A stretch of DNA of 14,786 nt from Candidatus Competibacteraceae bacterium (GTDB lineage Bacteria > Pseudomonadota > Gammaproteobacteria > Competibacterales > Competibacteraceae), in contig JAGRHM010000347.1 in assembly GCA_020445005.1 (NCBI GenBank), positions 1-14,786 on the forward strand, in the 5' to 3' direction. Position numbers and translations under genes: made by a program. Positions 1 to 8,500 of the stretch are shown piece by piece. The number at the start of each line of letters is the position of its first letter. Position 1 is the stretch's first letter. A model generated the notes under the pieces. The model saw only the letters and a list, made by a program, of their open reading frames with translations, did no database searches and was not told where the DNA came from.

Positions 1-188
1 TCTTGCTTTATCCCATCCAGGTTGAGGAGCTGGGCGGTGTAACCAACGCCATCGGTCAGACTTTACGCGCATTGGGCAGCAACGCTTTTGTGCATATCGA
101 GTTGGCGCAGCCGTTGCGGGAGCAACTGCGCGATAATGAAGCGTTACAAGGGTCATTCGGCGACTGTCTGGCCGGAGTGTGGCCCTGA
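1..188 (+). CDS. C-terminal end of an unidentified gene, first in the coupled operon
   Basis: An open frame enters from the left edge (first complete codon at base 3) and stops at TGA 186-188, giving about 61 residues. The visible tail is soluble-looking, with a glycine-containing turn (EELGGVTNAIGQ) followed by amphipathic helix-like sequence. It has no membrane segment, so it does not look like the end of PgsC/CapC, which is a small multi-pass membrane protein. I do not recognise the family. The stop codon overlaps the ATG of the next gene (TGATG, 186-190), so it is almost certainly translated and cotranscribed with the exporter and ligase genes downstream. It could be another component of the same polymer system, but nothing in these residues proves that. 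Confidence 0.6.
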   Translation, partial: LLYPIQVEELGGVTNAIGQTLRALGSNAFVHIELAQPLREQLRDNEALQGSFGDCLAGVWP

Positions 189-3100
189 TGTCAAGAATCG
201 CCGGGATTTGGGTAGGGGCTGCGTTGTTGATGGCGGCGGCGCTGGCCAGTCCAGGCCCGGTCAATCTTGCTATGGAGGGGCGCTATTCGCTGCCCTTGCG
301 CTGGGATAATGTGCGCGATGCGCCGCAGTGGGTGGCTGGGGTCAAGCCTTTCCCCGCCTCGGGCGGCAGAGGCGCCGGAAAACGGGAATCGCGTTGGTTT
401 TATCAGGTGCGCCTGGCCCCCGGTGAGAGCACGACAGTGTGGATACCCGCTGGCGAAAGTTTGCGGGTTTATCGTCCCGAGGGCCGCCTTGATCCACGGG
501 ATTTGCAGTTCATGGCGTCCAACGGCTCCGGGCTGTATGTCGGCGCAGTCACGCAGCCTTCGGCGCAAGGCGATTCGCTCTTGTTGCCGCCGGACTGGCC
601 GAAGGAGCGGCTGGCGCGTATCAGCCGGCCCGCGACAGCAATAGGTTCGCTGGATGTGGCGCTGTTCGTTTCGCGGCGCGACGCCCTGGGCGAACCGGCG
701 CCCTATCGGAATCTGGTCGACGTTCCAGCAGGGTCGCTATCCGCCAAAGACGAAGCGTTGCCCCTTACTCGGGTCTGGCTACGATCCAGCGATCAGGCGA
801 CTGCGCAGCCTTATTGGCCGTTACAGGCTCAACCGCCGCTGCGCCTGACAGCGCGGGGGCCGATGCGACTTGCTCTGGAACACCGGGCGCGCTATCCGCT
901 GACTGAAACCCAGACCCGTCAAGATTATCGCATCTACGCGCATCTGAACGGTCGTCCCTGGCAGGCGCTCGACTTTGTGGTCGGTCCGGAGATTCGGCGC
1001 GTGATTTGGGTGGATGGATGCGCCGAGACTCTGGGCCGGCTGGAGACCGGTTACCTGGAGCTACCCGCCGGCGAGCATGAATTGACGCTGACCTCCACTC
1101 TGCCTTTGTATTTCCGCCTGCTAGCGCAAGATGACCCGGATTATCTGTTTCCAGACCTCAACGCGCCACGCTTGACCGCTGCTGCGGTGCGGGCGGCCCG
1201 ATCCGTCGAACACGGTTCGATTTGGGACCTGACCCCGGCGCAACTGGCCCGTCCCCTGGAGCGGATGACGCTGGCAGAGGAGGAACGAACCGCTCTGCGT
1301 CTGGGGCGGGATAATTCTTATCGCAATGGTGGATTAACCGCGGCGCTGGCCTCGCAACAGGCAGCGCTGGCGCATCGGGAAGATCCGCGATTGACCGGAC
1401 AGGCGCAAGACCTGATCGAGCGGTTCACTTTTTTTCGCAACCTGTTGCCGGTTCACAAACCTTCACCGGCGCCGCAACAGTTCGCATGGTTGCGTAACCG
1501 CCGACTGTTGGCGGCGACGGATCGACCTTGGGAGGCTTTTATCGCTCGGCGATTCAGCGCAGATGCGCTTGGCGCCCTGAGTCCGGCCTATTTCCTGGAG
1601 TTGCCGCCGGAAGAGGAACTGGACTATCGGTTACCGGAACGGGAAACGCCTTCGCTGCTGCGTCTGGCGGTCTATCCAGCCGGCCTCGACTCGCCCGTCG
1701 AGTTCTGGTTGCGTTACGACGATCAGCCGCCGATACCCGTGCGGGTTCAACCGCCGGAACTGGCCGGCTCCTGGTTTCTACCCAGCCCCGGCGACACGGT
1801 GTTGGCGTTGCTGGGCGAACAGTATGGCGCGTCGGCCTCGACCACACTGACCGCGCCGTTTGGGGCTGGGCAAACGCCGGGGGCGCTGATTCCCGCAGCG
1901 ATTATGGAACTGCCATTGCCATCAACGGTGCGGCGCATTCGCCTCGGCGGGGTCGACCGTCTTTTACCAGTTGCGCTTCAGTACCGCGCCAGCCGACCCT
2001 ATCAGCTTTCCGAAAGCGCGTATCTGGAAATGGTCCGACGCCTAGGACCGGATGCAGTGTTTCGCGAGTTGCAGAACTCGCTGCAAGCGGTCGCCTCATC
2101 CTCCGATCCTGGCCCAGCCGCGCGGATTGGAGACGAGTTTTCCGAGGAGCGGGACGCCCGCCGCGAATTGATCAATCATTGGCAACCGCTCCTTCGTCTG
2201 TTGGCCGCCCGGAACCGGCAATTCATGGCCGGACTCGCCCCGCCCTTGCATGATCTCTCCTCCGAAGTCGGCGGTATTCCGGATGAAGCCCGCCGTTTGA
2301 CGCAAAGCGGACAATGGCTGCCCGCTTTTGAACAATGGAGCGCATTGAGTCAATCCGCCAGTCTGCGCGTTCGGGAAGAGGCGTTAATCGGCCAGATTCA
2401 GGCGCTGGATCGGTTGAATGAGGAGTTTCTCGCCGAGCACCTGCTGCGTGGCGTGTTTGTCTACGACCCGGACCTGCGGGTTCGCGAGCGGGCGTTTGCG
2501 GAACTGGCCCAACGCTATACGACGCTTGACGATGCCGAAGCGCTGTTGACCTTGATGGCGGTCGCCGTGATCCGCGATCCGAACCCGGCGCGGTTGGGAG
2601 GGCTGGCCGAATTGCTGCTGGATCAGGATCAGCCCGATTTGGCGTTGATGGTGGCCCTGGCGCTGCCGCCGGATGACTGGCCGGTTGAGGCGTTGCTGCG
2701 CGCCGCTGATCGGCAGCGCTGGTCGTGGGTGTTCGATCAGGCGCTGGAGCGCTTGCCCGATCCTGCGCAACGCATGGTCTGGCGGGGCTATCGCGCTCAG
2801 ACGGAAGGGGATTACGCCGAGGCGCTACGTCAATGGCGGAACGCCGGTTCGATGGGCCAGGTTTTAGCAACCGCCTTGGAGCAAGGGCTGATGCTGCGCG
2901 ACCGGTTCGGCGCTACGGATGTTCAGACACGGGAGCGCGCGGTTGCCGACTGGATTGCCTGGTCAATCCGCCGTCCAGGACCCTGGTTATGGCGGAATGC
3001 GGATCATCTAGTCAGTGATCATGCCGGCGTGGTCGCGCTCTACGCCCTGGAACGCGATCTTTTCGCCCAAACCTACCGCGCCTTGCCCGAACGTCCCGTC

Positions 3101-5572
3101 AAATTAAAGGTTTATGGCCCGGTGCGCTTGCGCATCACGGGTCGGTTATTGCATGCCGCAAATGAGCAGGGACCGCCCCTGGATGACTGGTTGCTGGTGC
3201 GTGACGGCGACCGGATTGAACGTTTGCCCATTACCGAAGATCGCCCCAGTCAGGGTTTAAGCGTGGTGGGCGACCCGACCGTGCAACCGGGACGGCTGGT
3301 CAGTCTGGACTACACGGTCGGCCCGGGTCCGCATGTCCTGGAAATCGCTCCCGATCAGCAGTCATTGTTGATCGCGCCACAGGTCTGGAAACCGGAGCGG
3401 CCTTTGCAAGTTTTACCGGAACCGACGCCCGCGACGGTCGCTGCAGCAGCGCTGGGCGGGTCCTCTGTCCGGAACCATTTCTCGCCCTGGGAAGCTGCTT
3501 TGCAAGAGGCCGGTTTACCGGTTCAAGTCGTTGCCGACTGTCAGATTGAACCTTTGCCTTTGCCCATTCAACCGCTTTTCCAGCCCAATACGGATCAGAC
3601 GCAGGCTACGCTGGAGCGCATCGCCGTCCTTCATTCTCTTGATCTGGCCTGGCCTGAACCGCCACCTGATCCGGCGGAGACACTGCGTCGCCGGTTGATC
3701 GATGTGATCTGGGAAGTCGAACGACATCCCGAACGATTGACTGAACATTTACCGGAAATGGAGCAAGCGGCGGCGGCTCAGCCTGGAACGCCGGGTGTGG
3801 AGCCATTGTTACGCCGGTTGCGCCGTCGGGTCGCATGGGAGCCGTTCCTCGCCGTCGGAAGCAGCGCCGGTCTGCGTTACCTTGAAGTTCCCGGATGGCA
3901 ACCGGAAACGCCTTTTTTACGAGTGCGCAAGGCGTTGACCCCGCCGGTAGCGTCCGATGAACAGGTGCTGTTCGGCGTTGAGCAGCTGGGGCTGTTGACC
4001 ACGAACCCGACGCCAACCCGGTTACAAATCGACCTGCGAGTCATGGATCTGCGTTACCTATCGCCGCAACCGCTGACGGTCTGGCATCGACTGGATGACC
4101 AGCCGGAACAACCGGTTCTGCTCACGCCGGAAGCACCCAGCCGGACGTTAAACTTGACCCTCCCGCCGGGTGAACATGTGCTGCGCCTGGGTTTAACTGA
4201 TCCGATGGCCAATCAGTTTCTGCGGGTGCGAGTGCGCGAACAACGGGGCGGGGTTTTTCACCCGGTTACTGACGAGCTCAAACGCCTGTACCAGGTCGCT
4301 ACCGTTGCCGAACCCTGGCGGACCCGACTTGAAGGCCCTGCCTGGCTGCGCATCGACGCATGGCAGAGTGGGGCGGTGGACAGCCACTTTCGCTACTTCG
4401 GTCCGGGTCTGCACGACCTGGAACTGCGCCCGGCGCCTGGCCAGCGTGAAGCCCTGTTTCGCGTTCATCGCCAACAGGCAGGGGATACGCCTCGCGCAAC
4501 CACGCCGCCGCGCGTCACTCACTGGGCGCTGGAATCAGTTCCAGAAACGCCAACGTCGGTTCCCGAAGCGCCGCCGCCTTCAGCCTGGGTTCTGACTGAC
4601 CGCTATGCGCTGGGCGAACAGCAGGCGGGAACCTGGGGATTCGGCGCGACCGTGGCGCAATCCATTCCTCCGCCGGATGAAGGCAGCGGCGGACTGGCCG
4701 ACGAGTATCTGGAAATAATGGGCGATTATCGGTACTACGATGAAATCGGGCGCAACTACTATGAAATGGCAGCGCTTTACCGCTTGCATCAGCGCGGCGA
4801 ACCGACCTTCGGCCTGGGCGGTCTCTGGCAGCATGACAGCGCGTGGCCGGGGGTAGTCTATCAGCTCAGTTGGGAAGGTTACGCCCAGCAGTCCGAAGCG
4901 TGGGCCTGGAATTCCACAGTGCGCGGCCAGATTCGCCAGCGCCGCGACCTGACGCCGAAGCTGCGCCATACGCCCAGTCTGGGGTTTTTCCACCGCTGGC
5001 TGGAGCAGCAATCCAACTATGATTATCAGCCCGGTTACGTCGACCAGGACGTGTTGAGTACGTTTAAGTACTTCCATCGGCGCGGCCTGGTGCTGGCGGA
5101 TACGCTGGTTTACCGTCCCTGGCTGGATACGCTGTGGCATGGCGACGCGGCGCTGACTTCCGATGAACGCGGGAATCTGTTCGACCCGGAGCATTTCAGC
5201 GCCGGCCTCGGCTGGAAGCAGTGGTTGGGCGACTGGCAGGCTGGCCTTGGCTATGACTGGACTTATTATTTCGCCCAGGGCGACCGCGACTGGGAGCGGC
5301 CCGAAGCCACGCAAAGCCATACCTTGCTTGGTCATCTGCTCTGGGACGGGCATTGGGGCGGTCAGGGTCGGCTCAATCTGGAATTGCGCGCGCAATATGA
5401 TCTGAACAGCCGGGATTATGGCGCCTGGCTGTCCGTCCAATGGTTTCCGGATCGGGGGCGGGGTTATCGCGATTTCCGCAGCGTGGATTTCCGCGACCTG
5501 CGCGAACGGCGCTTGCCGCTCGAATTTAATAACCGCATGGATGCGCCGCCTGGCGAGGACTCTCCGCAATGA
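188..5572 (+). CDS. Giant predicted outer-membrane protein: signal peptide, beta modules, TPR-like middle, C-terminal beta-barrel; putative polymer exporter
   Basis: The product has 1794 residues from ATG 188. I chose this start because it overlaps the upstream stop (TGATG), has GGAG at 173-176, and gives a clean signal peptide (residues 1-20, cleavage expected after ALA). A GTG at 179 is the alternative. The mature protein has a beta-rich N-terminus (about 25-320), mixed sequence to about 690, and a helical TPR-like or HEAT-like stretch (about 700-900, for example EGDYAEALRQW near 868). Beta modules follow at about 970-1060 and 1270-1420, then a proline-rich linker. From about 1504 to 1758 alternating aromatic and polar strands form a likely outer-membrane barrel ending in AWLSVQWF, followed by a tail of about 35 residues. 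I see only two cysteines (278 and 1118). TPR plus barrel resembles PgaA and BcsC, so export or anchoring of a polymer is inferred from architecture and from the coupled ligase gene. I cannot name a family. Confidence 0.85.
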   Translation: MSRIAGIWVGAALLMAAALASPGPVNLAMEGRYSLPLRWDNVRDAPQWVAGVKPFPASGGRGAGKRESRWFYQVRLAPGESTTVWIPAGESLRVYRPEGRLDPRDLQFMASNGSGLYVGAVTQPSAQGDSLLLPPDWPKERLARISRPATAIGSLDVALFVSRRDALGEPAPYRNLVDVPAGSLSAKDEALPLTRVWLRSSDQATAQPYWPLQAQPPLRLTARGPMRLALEHRARYPLTETQTRQDYRIYAHLNGRPWQALDFVVGPEIRRVIWVDGCAETLGRLETGYLELPAGEHELTLTSTLPLYFRLLAQDDPDYLFPDLNAPRLTAAAVRAARSVEHGSIWDLTPAQLARPLERMTLAEEERTALRLGRDNSYRNGGLTAALASQQAALAHREDPRLTGQAQDLIERFTFFRNLLPVHKPSPAPQQFAWLRNRRLLAATDRPWEAFIARRFSADALGALSPAYFLELPPEEELDYRLPERETPSLLRLAVYPAGLDSPVEFWLRYDDQPPIPVRVQPPELAGSWFLPSPGDTVLALLGEQYGASASTTLTAPFGAGQTPGALIPAAIMELPLPSTVRRIRLGGVDRLLPVALQYRASRPYQLSESAYLEMVRRLGPDAVFRELQNSLQAVASSSDPGPAARIGDEFSEERDARRELINHWQPLLRLLAARNRQFMAGLAPPLHDLSSEVGGIPDEARRLTQSGQWLPAFEQWSALSQSASLRVREEALIGQIQALDRLNEEFLAEHLLRGVFVYDPDLRVRERAFAELAQRYTTLDDAEALLTLMAVAVIRDPNPARLGGLAELLLDQDQPDLALMVALALPPDDWPVEALLRAADRQRWSWVFDQALERLPDPAQRMVWRGYRAQTEGDYAEALRQWRNAGSMGQVLATALEQGLMLRDRFGATDVQTRERAVADWIAWSIRRPGPWLWRNADHLVSDHAGVVALYALERDLFAQTYRALPERPVKLKVYGPVRLRITGRLLHAANEQGPPLDDWLLVRDGDRIERLPITEDRPSQGLSVVGDPTVQPGRLVSLDYTVGPGPHVLEIAPDQQSLLIAPQVWKPERPLQVLPEPTPATVAAAALGGSSVRNHFSPWEAALQEAGLPVQVVADCQIEPLPLPIQPLFQPNTDQTQATLERIAVLHSLDLAWPEPPPDPAETLRRRLIDVIWEVERHPERLTEHLPEMEQAAAAQPGTPGVEPLLRRLRRRVAWEPFLAVGSSAGLRYLEVPGWQPETPFLRVRKALTPPVASDEQVLFGVEQLGLLTTNPTPTRLQIDLRVMDLRYLSPQPLTVWHRLDDQPEQPVLLTPEAPSRTLNLTLPPGEHVLRLGLTDPMANQFLRVRVREQRGGVFHPVTDELKRLYQVATVAEPWRTRLEGPAWLRIDAWQSGAVDSHFRYFGPGLHDLELRPAPGQREALFRVHRQQAGDTPRATTPPRVTHWALESVPETPTSVPEAPPPSAWVLTDRYALGEQQAGTWGFGATVAQSIPPPDEGSGGLADEYLEIMGDYRYYDEIGRNYYEMAALYRLHQRGEPTFGLGGLWQHDSAWPGVVYQLSWEGYAQQSEAWAWNSTVRGQIRQRRDLTPKLRHTPSLGFFHRWLEQQSNYDYQPGYVDQDVLSTFKYFHRRGLVLADTLVYRPWLDTLWHGDAALTSDERGNLFDPEHFSAGLGWKQWLGDWQAGLGYDWTYYFAQGDRDWERPEATQSHTLLGHLLWDGHWGGQGRLNLELRAQYDLNSRDYGAWLSVQWFPDRGRGYRDFRSVDFRDLRERRLPLEFNNRMDAPPGEDSPQ

Positions 5573-8500
5573 ATGCGCCGATCAATCCTCCCGGAGCGCC
5601 GTCACTCGGACCGCGCCGCTGGCGCGAACCCCTGAAGCCCTGGCTTAAACCCAGTTTATCCACTATCCGGCAAATCCTGCGGGAGGGTCTGCCGCCCGCG
5701 CTGGCGCGCGCGTATCAAGGCTTGTTGGAACAACTGGCCAGGGATTTTCAGAGTAACTGGCCGGGCGCGCGCGATGACCCGCCGGACTGGGCGTTGCCGG
5801 TGGCGATTCACTATCGTCTGTTCTTGTTTCTCAGTCACGATCTGGAACAGCAAAGCGCTCGCCTGGGTGAATTAAGGCGATGGCAATCCGCATATGGCCA
5901 ACGTTACCGCCAGGCGGTGACAGAAGCAGAACGCCAGCATCATCTGCTTGAGTTTGCCCGTTATCTTGGCGCAAACCGGCGGCAACGAGCCGCTGATCGC
6001 CGGGCTGTGCAACGCTGGTTGGACTATGACGCGATTGCCGAGCGCTGCCAGCGACGGCGAGCGACGGGCGATCAGCGACTGGCGCTGGTACTAGAGCGCC
6101 TGGGGTTCCTGAGCGCCGGTTTGTTGAAACACCTGAGCAGACAGCACGACCTGTTCTGGCTTTGGCGCCGGTTGGAGTTGGAGGCCCGGTTATTGCCGTT
6201 GCTGGCCCATGATGGCGATCTGCGCGTGCGCATCGCGGCTTTTCATGCCCTGGCTACGGCGCTGCGCGAACTCCCAGCGACCGGCCAGACGCTCCCGGTT
6301 GCCGCGACCACCCTGCGTTATCTCTACGGCGCGGCCCTGGATCAGCGACAGGCGGTGTGGATCCAAACCGAGGCGCTGGAATTACTGGAAGCCCTGGATT
6401 TGCCGTCGCTGGCGACGGTATTGAATGCTCGACTCACCCGGCCCGGCGGAAGGGATGATTTATTTATCCGGCGCCGGGCCGTGTTGTTGTTGGGTCGCAA
6501 TCTTAAAGCGTTGCCCGATTTAGCAACATTGTTGCCGACGGTTCAGCGCGATCCCAGTCCCTTTGTCCGACAAGGTCTGGCCGAGGCGTTGCCGAGCCTG
6601 CCGCCGGCAGCGGCGCTGCCGGTCTGGGTTCACCTGAGCCGGCAGGATGACGCGCCGCCGGTGCGCGCCGCGGCTTTGCTGCAAATCGGCGCGCTGCTGC
6701 GTGTGGCACCGGATCTGGCCGCGTCGCTGCAAGACGGTTTGGCGACCGTGCTGGCTACCGAGACCAATTCTTTCGTCCTGCGCGTCGCGCTGCGCGAGGT
6801 CGGGCAGGTTCATCGGCAATGGCTGGAAGAGGAACCCCAGGAATCCCAGGCCCAAGCGTGGCGTGAGTCCCTGGGGCCAGTCATCGTCCATCTGCATGAG
6901 CGGGCCGACCGGGTTGCGGTGCGGCGCTGGGCCGCCCAGGCTTACGAGCAGTTGTGGGCCTGGGCGACGCCAGAACGTCGACGTCGATTGCGGGCATTGG
7001 CTGAACAAATCGCTCGAATTCCGGCGGGCGGGCGTCGGCGGTTGCCGCGTGAATTGGCTAATGATGACGCCGATCTGGGACGTTTGCTGGCGCTGCTGGC
7101 GCAGGATGACCACGGTTATGACCTGCGCCGCAACGGCTTCGGTACCTGGCTGAGCCGGGGCCAGCGGCTGGGATTCCGCACCTGGCGCTGGCTGCATGAA
7201 TTTCGCCATTCAGCAACGGATAAACGTCAGGCGTTCCGGCATACCGTGGGCCGGATTTATCATGGCGACTTGCGCGCCCCGTCTGCGATTCTGGCGGAAC
7301 TCGCTGAAACCAAAGTGCCGGGAGAGCCATTGTTCGACAGCGACGAAGTGGGTTGGCGTCCTTATCTGCCGCTGGTTGACGAGCTGATTTCCTGCCTGGA
7401 TCAATGGCATCGAACCTTGCGCCGCTACACCAGCGAGGGCGTCACTGAAATCGTCGCTCCCCGCGCTTTATGGCGGCGATTATGGGCGCGGACCGTGCTT
7501 ACCCTGCGCTTTGCCGAGTACGCCCGCTTGCGCAACTGGCGCGACGGCTCACAACAAAATCCTGCCATTTACTTGCAGTCCATAGCCTGCCTGGGCTTCA
7601 CCTTCCGTTTACTTCCGCATGGGATGGAGTCTGGCTTGTCGCTGGAACCCGATCCGCTGGTCCAGCGCTTTTTCCCGATACCGCCCGATCCCCCAACCCC
7701 TCTCCCACAAGCGAACATGGGAAGTAAACGGTTACGCCTGGGTCAGGGACTGATCCTGTGGCCGGCGGGGGACTGGGGAGGATTGTGGGAGCGGTTCCGT
7801 GAATATTTCTTTTCGGTCTATCAAAATTCCCTGTTCGATCTCAGTGTCTTTTTAGCAGTGGTCGGCGGATTGTTCTTTGGTCAGCATGTTTACGTCAATC
7901 AGCGCATTCGCCAGGCCCGGCAACGGCGGGCGCTGGTGATGGGCGGTTGGGGCACGCGCGGGAAGTCCGGGACTGAGCGACTCAAAGCCGCGCTGATCAA
8001 CGCCCTGGGCTTTGGCCTGGTGTCGAAAACTACGGGATGCGAGGCGATGTTTCTGCACGCCTATCCTTTTGGCGCCCTCAAGGAGATGTTCCTGTTCCGT
8101 CCCTACGACAAGGCCACGATCTGGGAACAGGGCGATGTCTTGCGCCTCGCAGACCGGCTGAACGCTGAAGTTTTTCTGTGGGAGTGCATGGGTCTGACGC
8201 CGGCCTATGTGCGTATCCTGCAACGGCAATGGATGCGCGACGATCTGGCGACCATTACCAACGCCTACCCCGATCATGAGGACGTTCAGGGACCCGCCGG
8301 TTACAACATTCCCGAAGTGATGGCCGAATTTATCCCGGCGGATTCGCTCCTGCTCACCAGCGAGGAGCAGATGCTGCCGATTCTGCGCGACGCCGCCCGA
8401 CAATTGAATACGCGCGTTAAGACGGTGGGTTGGCTGGAAGCCGGTCTGCTGACCGAGGACGTGCTGGCGCGCTTTCCTTACGAGGAACATCCCTACAATA

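Noticed and set aside
1..188. Reading the truncated first gene as PgsC/CapC
   Set aside because: The visible tail has no membrane segment and I see no motif of that family.
1528..2253. 241-codon plus-strand frame within the exporter gene
   Set aside because: It is Arg/Ala/Gly-rich with no domain and sits in another frame of a gene whose own frame is continuous from 188 to 5572.
4580..5569. 329-codon open frame on the minus strand opposite the barrel domain
   Set aside because: It lies wholly antisense to a gene with clear protein features and has no recognisable domain; long shadow frames are common in GC-rich genes.
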